NCBI GenBank assembly: GCA_003566215.1
Contig: PXEJ01000242.1
Coordinates: forward strand, 1 to 7,679
Direction of reading: 5' to 3'
Length of the DNA: 7,679 bases
From: Cyanobacteria bacterium T3Sed10_376R1m
GTDB lineage: Bacteria; Cyanobacteriota; Cyanobacteriia; Cyanobacteriales; Cyanobacteriaceae
Positions 1 to 7,297 of this stretch are shown here, piece by piece. Made by a program: the position numbers and the translations under genes. A model generated the notes under the pieces. It had not been told where the DNA came from and ran no database searches. It saw only the letters and a program-made list of their open reading frames with translations. Each line of letters begins with the position of its first letter. The stretch's first letter is position 1.

Positions 1-450
1 AAAGACGGAGATAAAAAAGGTTTTTTACGCACGGGCGATTTAGGGTTTATTCACCAGAGAGAGTTATTTGTTACGGGAAGATTAAAGGATTTAATTATTA
101 TCAGAGGGCGTAATCATTATCCCCAAGATATTGAGGAAACCGTAGGGAATTGCCATGAAGCAATTAATTCAGAAAGCGGTGCTGCTTTTGCCATTGAGAA
201 AAATGAAGACGAAAAATTAGTTGTTATTTTTGAGGTTAAAAGAACTTTTTTACAAAAGATAAATCAAGATCAAGATTTAGAAAAAGAAATTTTTAATTGT
301 ATTCGTCAAGTAATTGCTCAAAACCATGATTTACAAGTTTATAGCATCGTTTTAATTCGCACAGGAAGCATTCCTAAAACTTCTAGTGGCAAGATTGCTC
401 GTTATGCTTGTCGTCAAGAGTTTTTGGCTGATAATCTTTCGGTGGTGGCT
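1..450 (+). other. FAAL domain, C-terminal part (fatty acid activation and loading)
   Basis: This is the end of an adenylate-forming domain that turns a free fatty acid plus ATP into acyl-AMP and passes the acyl group to the following carrier protein. Visible motifs are TGDLG (residues 11-15), [20 protein letters not shown] (26-45) and PKTSSGK (125-131), whose Lys131 is the conserved adenylation lysine. The NHYPQDIE stretch is typical of fatty acyl-AMP ligases rather than acyl-CoA ligases, which supports loading onto a carrier protein. The FAAL-specific insertion and the AMP-binding P-loop lie outside the window and could not be checked. A polar linker (about 152-185) joins it to ACP1. Confidence 0.92.
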
Positions 451-3400
451 CGATGGGATTCTTTTAATAATTTTAGTTATAAAAAAGATAGTTTTGAAAA
501 AGATATTTATAAAAATATTCCCATAAATAATGTTGTTAATAAAGCCAATAAAGCAGTTATTAATATTCAAGATTGGTTAAAAAATAATATAGCTAATCGC
601 TTAAACTTAAATTCAAATCAAATAGATATTGAACAACCTTTCATCAATTATGGACTAGATTCAGTTCAAGCTGTACAACTCACAGCAGATTTAGAAGATT
701 GGTTAGATTGTAAATTGTCGCCTACTTTAGCTTATGACTATCCCAATATTGAAAGCTTAGCTTTTTATTTAGCACAGGCTAATTCTGCCCCAGAAAATAC
801 CTTTGAAAGTACGGATAATTTGAATGATAAAAAGCAACAAATTGCCATTGTTGCCATGGCTTGTCGTTTTCCTCAAGTGAATAATTGTGAACAATATTGG
901 CAATTATTATCTAACAAGAAACAAGCAATAAGTAAAGCTTATATGCGGACAAACTTGGAAAATTTTGGGGGTTACATAGAAGATTATGACAAATTTGACC
1001 CTCAGTTTTTTGGTATTTCCGCCCGGGAAGCGATTAATATTGATCCGCAACAACGTATTCTATTAGAAGTAGCCTACGAAGCCCTAGAAAATGCTAATTT
1101 AACGGCGGAAAAATTGTCCGGTAGTGCCACGGGGGTATTTATTGGCATTAGTAGTCAAGATTATGCCCAATTACAGATGAAACATGGTTGGGAGGTTAAT
1201 GTTTATTCTGGCACAGGAAATTCCAGTGCGATCGCATCTAACCGTATATCCTATAATTTTAATTTAACCGGACCATCTTTAAGTGTGGATACAGCTTGTT
1301 CTTCTTCTTTAGTTGCAGTACACTTAGCAGTTAACAGTTTAAAAAATGGGGAATGTGATTGTGCCATTGTCGGAGGAGTTAACTTAATTCTGGCAGAGGA
1401 ATTAACCCAAACTTTCCAAAAAGCTGGAATGATGGCAGAAGATGGTAAATGTAAAACCTTCTCCGAGGATGCCGATGGTTATGTGCGGGGTGAAGGTTGC
1501 GGTATAGTTATTCTCAAACCTTTATCCAAAGCCATCGCTGATGGAGATAATGTCTTGGGAGTCATTTATGGTAGTGCTATTAATCAAGATGGGCGCAGTA
1601 ATGGATTGACAGCGCCTTCAGGAAAAGCACAACAAAAGGCTATCCAATTAGCATGGAAAAATGCCTCTATTACCCCTGATAAAATTAATTATATCGAAGC
1701 TCACGGAACTGGAACACCTTTAGGTGATCCCATTGAGGTTAATTCTTTGGCAGGATTGTTGCCCCTAGAAAATAAAGAATTTTCCCTAACTTCCCCCAAT
1801 GAAGAAGATGAAGATAATATTTCTTCTGTATGTTGGTTAGGTAGTGCAAAAACAAATATTGGTCATTTAGAGGCAGCGGCGGGTATTGCCGGATTAATCA
1901 AGACGGTATTAATGTTGCGTCATGAGACAATTCCACCAATTTTAAATTTTAGTCAACTTAATCCTTATATAAATATAGACAACAGCCGCTTACAAATTGC
2001 CACAGAAAGTGTCGAGTGGAAGAAGTCTAGTCAACCTCGTTTTGCGGGGGTAAGTTCTTTTGGCTTTGGAGGTACAAATGCCCATGTTATATTAGGGGAT
2101 ATGATTACTTCTTCTATAGCTATTGACCAAGAAAACAAAGTTAACCTAGAAGAAAAAGTTAAACGCCCTTTTCATCTTTTAACCCTATCAGCTACAACCA
2201 ACAAGGCTTTACAAGAGTTAGTTAGTTGTTATCAAGATTATCTTAATAGAAAAGAAGATCAGCATATTCCTCATATTTGTTATACCACAAACCAAGGGCG
2301 ATCGCACTTTAACCATCGTTTAGCCCTAGTAACCACCAACAAACAACAACTACAAAAAAAATTAACATCCTTTGTTAGCAACAAAGACAAAGATAATAAT
2401 ATCACGAATAATCAGATAGCCTTTCTATTCACAGGACAAGGCTCACAGTATCAAAACATGGGACATGAATTATATACAACCTCCCCTATGGTCAAAAATA
2501 CCATTGATTATTGTGAACAAATCTTAAATCAATATTTAGACATTCCCCTTACCCAAGTTATCTTTAATGCCCCAGAAAAAGACTTAATCAATCAAACCGC
2601 CTACACCCAACCAGCAATCTTTGTCATTGAATACGCCTTAGCCAAACTATGGCTATCATGGGGCATAAAACCATCTATAATGATGGGACATAGTGTCGGA
2701 GAATACGTTGCCGCTACCCTAGCAGGAGTCTTTAGCTTAGAAGATGCCCTAAAATTAATTGCCCACCGTGGTAAATTGATGCAACAACTTCCTGCTAACG
2801 GTGGGATGGTATGTTTATTTACCAACCTAGACACCGCCAATAATTTAATCAAAGAAACTGGTTTACCCATCGACATCGCCGCCATCAATGGCAACAGTAA
2901 TATTGTCGTATCAGGGAAAAAAGAAAACTTAGCCACCTTACAAACCCTTGCCAAAACAGCAAAAGTAAAATCCCGTAACCTAAAAGTATCTCACGGTTTC
3001 CACTCGCAACTAATGCAACCGATGTTAGCTGGTTTTAGTAAAATCGCCTACGAAGTTAGTTATAACTCACCCCAAGGAGAGATAATTTCCAATGTAACAG
3101 GTATTACCATCAACGAAGAAATTGCCACCCCAGATTATTGGATACAACATATAGTTAAACCGGTAAAATTTGCTCAAAGTGTTGAATACCTCCAACAACA
3201 AAACTATCAGATTTTATTAGAAATTGGTGCGAAGCCTACTCTCTTGGGTATGGCAAGAATGATTATGGAAAATCAAACTCAACCCAATAACTATCTTTGG
3301 TTGCCCAGTTTAAGAAAGGATGAATCCGACTGGGAAAATTTATTAAACAGTCTAGGTATTCTTTACCATCAGGGATTAAAAATTAACTGGCATGGTTTCA

Positions 3401-6400
3401 ATCAAGACTATCCTTATCTTACTAAGGTGAGTTTACCTAATTATCCTTGGCAAAATCAACGTTATTGGCATGGTGACACTCAAGGGGATGGTGTAACTAA
3501 TTCTCTTGATTGGTTATATCAAGTTTCTTGGTACAAGGATGACTCTTTTTCTCTCAATGACACTTGTTTTAATCATCTTTCTACCGACAACTCTTTAACT
3601 CAAGGGGAAAAAACTGTTAATCATTCACAAGGTAATCAATCTGTGAATAACTTTTCTTCTAATAACACTTTCTCTGGAGGAGAAAAAACTGTCAATGAAA
3701 AAGAAGATAGTCAGACTGTTAGTCAATTAGGGAATAACACTCAACATAAATATATAGATAAGCAAAGAATAAATAACTATCAACCTAGTAGCTATTTAAT
3801 CTTTGTTGACGAAGAAAAAATAGGAGAAAAATTCCTTAAGGAATTAAGTTTACAAGGAAATAAAGTTTATCTTGTCTATCAAGGGGAAAAATATCACCGA
3901 CAAGAGAATGTATTTTATATAAATTCTCAAGAAAAAGAAGATTATCAAAAATTGTTGGATGGGGTGGGAGAGAAAATAGAAAAAATTATTTATGGTTGGG
4001 GTATTAATAATGATTCCCTCAATCTAGAAATAGATGAATTTATTTCTAACAACTATCTAAATTGTTTGCCCGTTATTTATTTGATTCAAAACCTAGTTAA
4101 TAGTAATCACCAACCTAAACTATGGTTAGTGACAAAAAATAGTCAACGAATAACCAACCATGAAACTATTAATCCCCTCATGGGAGGATTATGGGGATTA
4201 GGCAAAGTAATTTCCCTCGAAAATAGTGAGTATTGGGGAGGAATGATTGATATAGATACCCTCGATAGTTTATCTTCCGGGGTGTTAAATTATCTGGTTA
4301 ATAACCATGAAACTATAACAGCAATTAGGGGTAATAATTTTTACTATGCCCGTTTAGAAAAAAAGGATAATTATAAACAGAGTCAATCAGGGGAAACTAT
4401 TACTATTGACTCTCAATCTTCCTATTTAATTACAGGGGGATTAGGCGCTTTGGGTTTAGAAACTACTAATTACTTTATTAGTCAAGGGGCAAAAAATTTA
4501 ATACTTGTCTCCCGTAGTCAGCCTAGTAATGAAGTTAGTCAGAAAATTAAGACATGGCAACAAGGGGGAGTAAATATTTTAGTTAGACAAGGGGATGTTG
4601 GGGAAGAAAAATCTTTAAGAAAAATTATTGCAGAGATTAAAACCTCCTTACCTCCCCTCAAGGGAATTATCCATACCGCAGGGGTTTTAGATGATGCTAT
4701 TTTGGCAACGGTTTCCCCTGAAAAGTTGGATAAGGTAATGACTCCTAAAATTATGGGGGTAAATAATTTACATAACCTTACCCTTGATTGTCACCTTAAC
4801 TTTTTTATTTTGTTTTCTTCGGTGGCTTCTATGTTAGGCTCAATGGGACAAGGTAATTATGCCATTGCTAATAGTTATCTTGACAGTTTTTCTGCCTATA
4901 GACAGTCTCTCGGTTTACCTGCTTTGAGTATCAACTGGGGGGCGTTTGATGTTGGTATGGCTACGGTAACTCAAAAGGCTTTGTTGGCGGTGGGTATTGA
5001 AACCATACCCGCAAAGTTTGGGATTAATCTCTTGGGCAAGTTACGTCAAGGGGAGAATTCCCAAGTGGGGGTAATTAAAGTCGATTGGGATAGGGTTGTA
5101 AGAAAATTACCTCAGTTATCTCAATCTTCTTACTTAAAAAATATTATTTCTTCTTCATTGGATTCGGCAATTACTGAAAATGATAGTAAGGGTAATGATT
5201 TATTTAATCGTTTACACACTGTTAGTGACATTGAGAGGGAAACTTTATTAGTTGATTATTTACGAAGTGCGATCGCCCTTATCCTACACCTAGACAAGGA
5301 AAAAATCAACTCGGATGATAGTCTAATTGATTTAGGAATGGATTCTTTAATGGTAATGGAAGCAATTAATCACCTCAAAAGTGACTTAAAATTAATGTTA
5401 TATCCTCGGGAAATTTATGAGCGTCCAAAAATTAGTGTCTTAGCTAACTATCTTGCCCAAGAATTTGCCACCAGTCATGGGGAAAAACAACCTCAAGCCA
5501 TCCACAGCAATAAAACTTCCTTTATGGTTAAGGAAGAGGAAGAAAAAGATAAGCCAACTTTTAATCCTACTAATCACCAACCTATCGTTTTTATCTTATC
5601 AAGTCCGCGTTCAGGATCAACGCTTTTGCGAGTCATGTTGGCTGGGCATCCTCAATTAGTCTCTCCTCCAGAATTGCACCTGTTGCCCTTTGCTACCATG
5701 CAGGAAAGACAGGCAGAATTAAAAGCGTCTCACCTCGGGGAAGGATTAATCCGCACTTTGATGGATTTAAAACAAATTTCTGCCAAAGAAAGTGAAGATT
5801 TAATTAACCAATGGGTTAAGGAAAATTTAACTATTGCTCAGGTATATGAAATTCTCCAATCCCTCGACAAAAATAGCATTTTAGTTGATAAATCTCCCAC
5901 TTATGCTAATAGTAAAAGAACTCTTTATAATGGAGAAAATATTTTTTCTCAAGCTAAATACATTCACCTAATCCGTCATCCATATTCCGTTATTGAATCT
6001 TTTACACGGATGAGAATGGATAAATTGTTAGGTCTTAATGAGGCTAACCCTTATGAAATTGGGGAAAGTATTTGGTATCAAAGTAATAATAATACTATTA
6101 AATTTGCGAATAATATTGATAAGTCAAAAGTGTTACTTGTTCAATATGAAAAATTAGTAACAAACCCAAAAATAGAAATGCAAAGAATTTGTAATTTTTT
6201 GGGAATTAAGTTTTATAATAGCTTATTAAATCCCTATGAAGGTGAAAGAATGACCGAAGGATTACACAAACAATCCTTATCCGTAGGAGATCCAAATTTT
6301 AACAAGCGTAAGCAAATTGATCCTAATTTAGCTAATCATTGGCAACAAGTTAATTTACCGATTATTCTTAATCCCATTACCACCCAACTAGCTCAGTCAT

Positions 6401-7296
6401 TTAACTATGATTTACCTCATGAATTAAAGATAGTTGAAACCAAAGAAACTTTTATCAAAATTAGAGATTTAAACCTATGTATTTCTAGTTGGGGAGAAAA
6501 AAATAGTCCCTTAATTATATTAGTTCATGGTATTTTAGATCAAGGTTTGGCATGGGAAAAAGTGGCTCAATCCTTTGCTCAAAAAGGTTATTATGTCATA
6601 GCCCCTGATATGCGTGGTCATGGTAAATCTGACCATAATAGTCTTGGTTGCGCTTATAATTTACTTGATTTTGTAACGGATTTAGATGCTTTAATTAATC
6701 ATTTTTCTCCTCAAGAAGAAGTTATTTTAATGGGGCATTCTTTTGGTTCAATGATTACAGGAATATATGCTAGTATGCGCCCAGAAAAAATAAAAAGTCT
6801 GGCCATGATTGAGCCTATTTTGCCTACGGAAAATAAGGACGATAAAGCCATAGAAAGTATTACTAGCCACTTAAACTACCTCCTTTCTCCTCCTTCCTTA
6901 CCTATATTTGCGGATGTGGAAGTTGTTGCCCAAAGGCTACAAAAAACTACACCTAATCTTGACGATTCTTTTGCCCTTAAACTTGCCCAAAGGATGACCA
7001 AACCTATGGAGGATGGGGTAACATTTACCTATTCTCCTCTTTTGGCTACTAGGGTGGGGGTTGGTGTTAATAGTATCCCCCGTAATCAATATTTAGAGTT
7101 GCTATCTCGTATCAGCTCACCCATAACTGTAGTATATGGTCAAAGTAGTTCTTTTAACCGTCCCCAGGATTTAGATGCACAAAAAGTCGCCATGGCTAAT
7201 GCCCAATTTTTTACTATTGAGGGTGGCCATAATTTACATTTAGAAAATCCTCAGAATTTAGCTCAAATGATTTATAAACTTGGGGATAAGTTCTGA
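1..7296 (+). CDS. ols: Olefin synthase (type I modular PKS, FAAL-ACP-KS-AT-KR-ACP-ST-TE), 5' end outside window
   Basis: This large cytosolic megasynthase converts a fatty acid into a 1-alkene one carbon longer, by activation, one malonyl extension, ketoreduction, sulfation and decarboxylative release. The frame is open from base 1 to a TGA at 7294-7296, giving 2431 residues, numbered here from base 1. Domains by residue: FAAL C-terminal part 1-150, ACP1 186-260, KS 278-700, AT 805-1103, KR 1168-1705, ACP2 1746-1822, ST 1858-2139, TE 2149-2431. The order matches cyanobacterial Ols, and from KS onward it matches CurM of curacin biosynthesis. There is no dehydratase or enoylreductase, so the 3-hydroxyl is kept for sulfation. 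The first possible start inside the window, a TTG at 424, falls after the ligase's catalytic lysine and would cut the domain, so it is rejected. A FAAL is usually near 580 residues, so about 430-450 are missing. I recall the PCC 7002 protein as about 2,720 residues; this one would be somewhat longer, partly from a KR insertion. No frameshift or missing catalytic residue was seen. The identity is very likely; the acyl chain length cannot be read from sequence. Confidence 0.95.
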   Translation, partial: KDGDKKGFLRTGDLGFIHQRELFVTGRLKDLIIIRGRNHYPQDIEETVGNCHEAINSESGAAFAIEKNEDEKLVVIFEVKRTFLQKINQDQDLEKEIFNCIRQVIAQNHDLQVYSIVLIRTGSIPKTSSGKIARYACRQEFLADNLSVVARWDSFNNFSYKKDSFEKDIYKNIPINNVVNKANKAVINIQDWLKNNIANRLNLNSNQIDIEQPFINYGLDSVQAVQLTADLEDWLDCKLSPTLAYDYPNIESLAFYLAQANSAPENTFESTDNLNDKKQQIAIVAMACRFPQVNNCEQYWQLLSNKKQAISKAYMRTNLENFGGYIEDYDKFDPQFFGISAREAINIDPQQRILLEVAYEALENANLTAEKLSGSATGVFIGISSQDYAQLQMKHGWEVNVYSGTGNSSAIASNRISYNFNLTGPSLSVDTACSSSLVAVHLAVNSLKNGECDCAIVGGVNLILAEELTQTFQKAGMMAEDGKCKTFSEDADGYVRGEGCGIVILKPLSKAIADGDNVLGVIYGSAINQDGRSNGLTAPSGKAQQKAIQLAWKNASITPDKINYIEAHGTGTPLGDPIEVNSLAGLLPLENKEFSLTSPNEEDEDNISSVCWLGSAKTNIGHLEAAAGIAGLIKTVLMLRHETIPPILNFSQLNPYINIDNSRLQIATESVEWKKSSQPRFAGVSSFGFGGTNAHVILGDMITSSIAIDQENKVNLEEKVKRPFHLLTLSATTNKALQELVSCYQDYLNRKEDQHIPHICYTTNQGRSHFNHRLALVTTNKQQLQKKLTSFVSNKDKDNNITNNQIAFLFTGQGSQYQNMGHELYTTSPMVKNTIDYCEQILNQYLDIPLTQVIFNAPEKDLINQTAYTQPAIFVIEYALAKLWLSWGIKPSIMMGHSVGEYVAATLAGVFSLEDALKLIAHRGKLMQQLPANGGMVCLFTNLDTANNLIKETGLPIDIAAINGNSNIVVSGKKENLATLQTLAKTAKVKSRNLKVSHGFHSQLMQPMLAGFSKIAYEVSYNSPQGEIISNVTGITINEEIATPDYWIQHIVKPVKFAQSVEYLQQQNYQILLEIGAKPTLLGMARMIMENQTQPNNYLWLPSLRKDESDWENLLNSLGILYHQGLKINWHGFNQDYPYLTKVSLPNYPWQNQRYWHGDTQGDGVTNSLDWLYQVSWYKDDSFSLNDTCFNHLSTDNSLTQGEKTVNHSQGNQSVNNFSSNNTFSGGEKTVNEKEDSQTVSQLGNNTQHKYIDKQRINNYQPSSYLIFVDEEKIGEKFLKELSLQGNKVYLVYQGEKYHRQENVFYINSQEKEDYQKLLDGVGEKIEKIIYGWGINNDSLNLEIDEFISNNYLNCLPVIYLIQNLVNSNHQPKLWLVTKNSQRITNHETINPLMGGLWGLGKVISLENSEYWGGMIDIDTLDSLSSGVLNYLVNNHETITAIRGNNFYYARLEKKDNYKQSQSGETITIDSQSSYLITGGLGALGLETTNYFISQGAKNLILVSRSQPSNEVSQKIKTWQQGGVNILVRQGDVGEEKSLRKIIAEIKTSLPPLKGIIHTAGVLDDAILATVSPEKLDKVMTPKIMGVNNLHNLTLDCHLNFFILFSSVASMLGSMGQGNYAIANSYLDSFSAYRQSLGLPALSINWGAFDVGMATVTQKALLAVGIETIPAKFGINLLGKLRQGENSQVGVIKVDWDRVVRKLPQLSQSSYLKNIISSSLDSAITENDSKGNDLFNRLHTVSDIERETLLVDYLRSAIALILHLDKEKINSDDSLIDLGMDSLMVMEAINHLKSDLKLMLYPREIYERPKISVLANYLAQEFATSHGEKQPQAIHSNKTSFMVKEEEEKDKPTFNPTNHQPIVFILSSPRSGSTLLRVMLAGHPQLVSPPELHLLPFATMQERQAELKASHLGEGLIRTLMDLKQISAKESEDLINQWVKENLTIAQVYEILQSLDKNSILVDKSPTYANSKRTLYNGENIFSQAKYIHLIRHPYSVIESFTRMRMDKLLGLNEANPYEIGESIWYQSNNNTIKFANNIDKSKVLLVQYEKLVTNPKIEMQRICNFLGIKFYNSLLNPYEGERMTEGLHKQSLSVGDPNFNKRKQIDPNLANHWQQVNLPIILNPITTQLAQSFNYDLPHELKIVETKETFIKIRDLNLCISSWGEKNSPLIILVHGILDQGLAWEKVAQSFAQKGYYVIAPDMRGHGKSDHNSLGCAYNLLDFVTDLDALINHFSPQEEVILMGHSFGSMITGIYASMRPEKIKSLAMIEPILPTENKDDKAIESITSHLNYLLSPPSLPIFADVEVVAQRLQKTTPNLDDSFALKLAQRMTKPMEDGVTFTYSPLLATRVGVGVNSIPRNQYLELLSRISSPITVVYGQSSSFNRPQDLDAQKVAMANAQFFTIEGGHNLHLENPQNLAQMIYKLGDKF
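556..780 (+). other. Acyl carrier protein domain 1 (loading ACP)
   Basis: A carrier domain of about 75 residues with the phosphopantetheine site GLDS; Ser221 (bases 661-663) carries the arm. The helix II pattern after the serine ([14 protein letters not shown]) and the [14 protein letters not shown] end are typical of PKS carrier domains. Placed between FAAL and KS, it should receive the fatty acyl chain from the ligase and present it to the ketosynthase. Confidence 0.95.
832..2100 (+). other. Ketosynthase domain (chain extension)
   Basis: A beta-ketoacyl synthase domain of about 423 residues that condenses the fatty acyl chain with malonyl-ACP. The catalytic triad is complete: Cys433 in DTACSSS (bases 1297-1299), His568 in EAHGTGT (1702-1704) and His622 in [12 protein letters not shown] (1864-1866). 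The end motif [11 protein letters not shown] is also present. With an active Cys this is a true extending KS, not a decarboxylating loading KS. Two departures from the usual pattern are a shortened segment near residues 304-327 and an acidic insertion near 590-611. Only one KS is present, so one two-carbon extension is expected. Confidence 0.96.
1228..1235. repeat. HIP1 octamer GCGATCGC
   Basis: Perfect copy of the highly iterated palindrome of many cyanobacterial genomes, inside the ketosynthase coding region. It is one of four in the window; in DNA this AT-rich the chance expectation is well below one. It supports a cyanobacterial origin but is not a gene-specific control site. Confidence 0.85.
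2298..2305. repeat. HIP1 octamer GCGATCGC
   Basis: Second copy, in the KS-AT linker, where it encodes part of GRSHF. Confidence 0.85.
2413..3309 (+). other. Acyltransferase domain, probably malonyl-specific
   Basis: The AT loads the extender unit from malonyl-CoA onto ACP2. Motifs are GQGSQ (residues 812-816), GHSVGE with nucleophile Ser898 (bases 2692-2694), and HGFHS with catalytic His1001 (3001-3003). The HxFHS form, with Phe in the specificity position, is the malonyl pattern; methylmalonyl ATs usually show YASHS. The KS-AT linker covers about 701-804. The post-AT element [12 protein letters not shown] (1145-1156, bases 3433-3468) has the form found after AT domains that dock with their KS. 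The malonyl assignment is inferred from the motif and agrees with a straight-chain alkene. Confidence 0.93.
3502..5115 (+). other. Ketoreductase domain (structural plus catalytic subdomains), B-type
   Basis: This NADPH-dependent domain reduces the 3-keto group. The structural subdomain starts at LYQVSW (residues 1172-1177) and resumes at SSYLIFVDE after a low-complexity insertion of about 60-80 residues. The catalytic subdomain starts near 1471 with the nucleotide-binding TGGLGALG (Gly1479 to Gly1485). The active site is complete: Lys1583 (base 4747), Ser1607 (4819), Tyr1620 (4858) and Asn1624 (4870), in FSSVAS and GNYAIAN. An LDD motif at 1563-1565, 55 residues before the Tyr, marks a B-type KR, which by the Caffrey rule gives the D-configured (normally 3R) hydroxyl. 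No DH or ER domain follows. Confidence 0.94.
3571..3720 (+). repeat. Two tandem copies of a 75-bp (25-residue) unit in the KR linker
   Basis: Unit 1 is bases 3571-3645 (residues 1191-1215) and unit 2 is 3646-3720 (1216-1240). They align without gaps, and the shared core is GEKTVN (GGGGAAAAAACTGTTAAT against GGAGAAAAAACTGTCAAT). Roughly 40 percent of residues are identical, and most other positions in the first ten are conservative (S/T, L/F, D/N). The stretch is rich in Asn, Ser, Thr and Gln and is probably a disordered loop. It lies inside the KR structural subdomain, where most KRs have only a short connection. Traces of further decayed copies may flank it: ACTCAAGGGGA at 3478 recurs at 3598. 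Confidence 0.75.
5236..5466 (+). other. Acyl carrier protein domain 2 (extension ACP)
   Basis: A carrier domain of about 77 residues with phosphopantetheine site [10 protein letters not shown]; Ser1782 is at bases 5344-5346. The [17 protein letters not shown] end is characteristic. It should hold the malonyl extender, then the 3-keto, 3-hydroxy and 3-sulfo chain in turn. Its sequence differs clearly from ACP1, so it is not a recent duplicate. A hydrophilic linker with an acidic run (KEEEEKDK, residues 1844-1851) separates it from the sulfotransferase. Confidence 0.95.
5269..5276. repeat. HIP1 octamer GCGATCGC
   Basis: Third copy, at the start of ACP2, where it encodes part of RSAIAL. Confidence 0.85.
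5572..6417 (+). other. Sulfotransferase domain (PAPS-dependent, beta-hydroxyl sulfation)
   Basis: This domain transfers sulfate from PAPS to the 3-hydroxyl of the ACP2-bound chain and so makes the leaving group for alkene formation. The 5'-phosphosulfate loop is SSPRSGST (residues 1867-1874). The 3'-phosphate-binding segment is [12 protein letters not shown], with Arg1992 and Ser1996. DKSPTYA (1963-1969) and YEKLVTNP (2049-2056) are further typical sulfotransferase elements. A sulfotransferase between an ACP and a TE is the hallmark of CurM and Ols. The length, about 280 residues, is normal for the family. Confidence 0.93.
6445..7293 (+). other. Thioesterase domain (hydrolysis, decarboxylation, sulfate loss)
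   Basis: An alpha/beta-hydrolase that releases the 3-sulfo chain as the acid and drives decarboxylation with sulfate elimination to a terminal alkene. The oxyanion region is LVHGILDQG. The nucleophile is Ser2247 in GHSFGS (bases 6739-6741), the acid is Glu2271 in MIEP (6811-6813) and the base is His2410 in EGGHN (7228-7230). From memory, the CurM thioesterase has Ser100, Glu124 and His266, so the 24-residue Ser-Glu spacing is identical here. Arg2351, Asn2357 and Asn2411 sit where CurM has its reported sulfate-recognition residues. The domain runs to the protein's C-terminus. Confidence 0.93.
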
Positions 7297-7297
7297 G
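7250..7297 (+). terminator. Candidate hairpin across the overlapping convergent gene ends (weak)
   Basis: CTCAGAATTTA (7250-7260) can pair with TAAGTTCTGAG (7287-7297): 11 base pairs with one G-U on the plus-strand transcript. An inner extension CTCAA/TTGGG (7262-7266 with 7280-7284, one G-U) leaves a 13-base loop. The ols TGA lies in the right arm and the transporter's TAA in the loop. No clear U-run follows on the plus strand (AATCTCCTGTTTG). On the minus strand a short GATTTTCT follows, but the G-U pairs become mismatches there. It could act as a weak terminator or a 3' end stabiliser; this is an inference from pairing alone. Confidence 0.3.

Noticed and set aside
352..570. 72-codon reading frame on the minus strand
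   Set aside because: Antisense to the FAAL/ACP1 region; Asn/Ile/Phe-rich composition is the mirror of AT-rich codons on the plus strand, with no recognisable domain.
2601..2954. 117-codon reading frame on the minus strand
   Set aside because: Lies wholly inside the AT domain, which has intact motifs on the plus strand; the product resembles no family I know.
3478..5055. Repeated CAAGGGGA-like words (3481, 3601, 3880, 4590, 5047), considered as an interspersed repeat or regulatory site
   Set aside because: They are in frame as Gln-Gly codons with frequent GGG glycine, have no fixed spacing or extended similarity apart from the 3478/3598 pair, and fit codon preference.
5453..5659. 68-codon plus-strand frame offset from the main gene
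   Set aside because: Sits over the ACP2-ST linker and the start of the ST domain, which read correctly in the main frame. It is not a sign of a frameshift because the main frame continues with conserved motifs.
1..7296. Possibility that this PKS makes a complex secondary metabolite such as curacin
   Set aside because: The FAAL-ACP loading part in the same protein, the single extension module and the ST-TE end fit a stand-alone alkene synthase; CurM lacks the FAAL-ACP and is the last of many modules.
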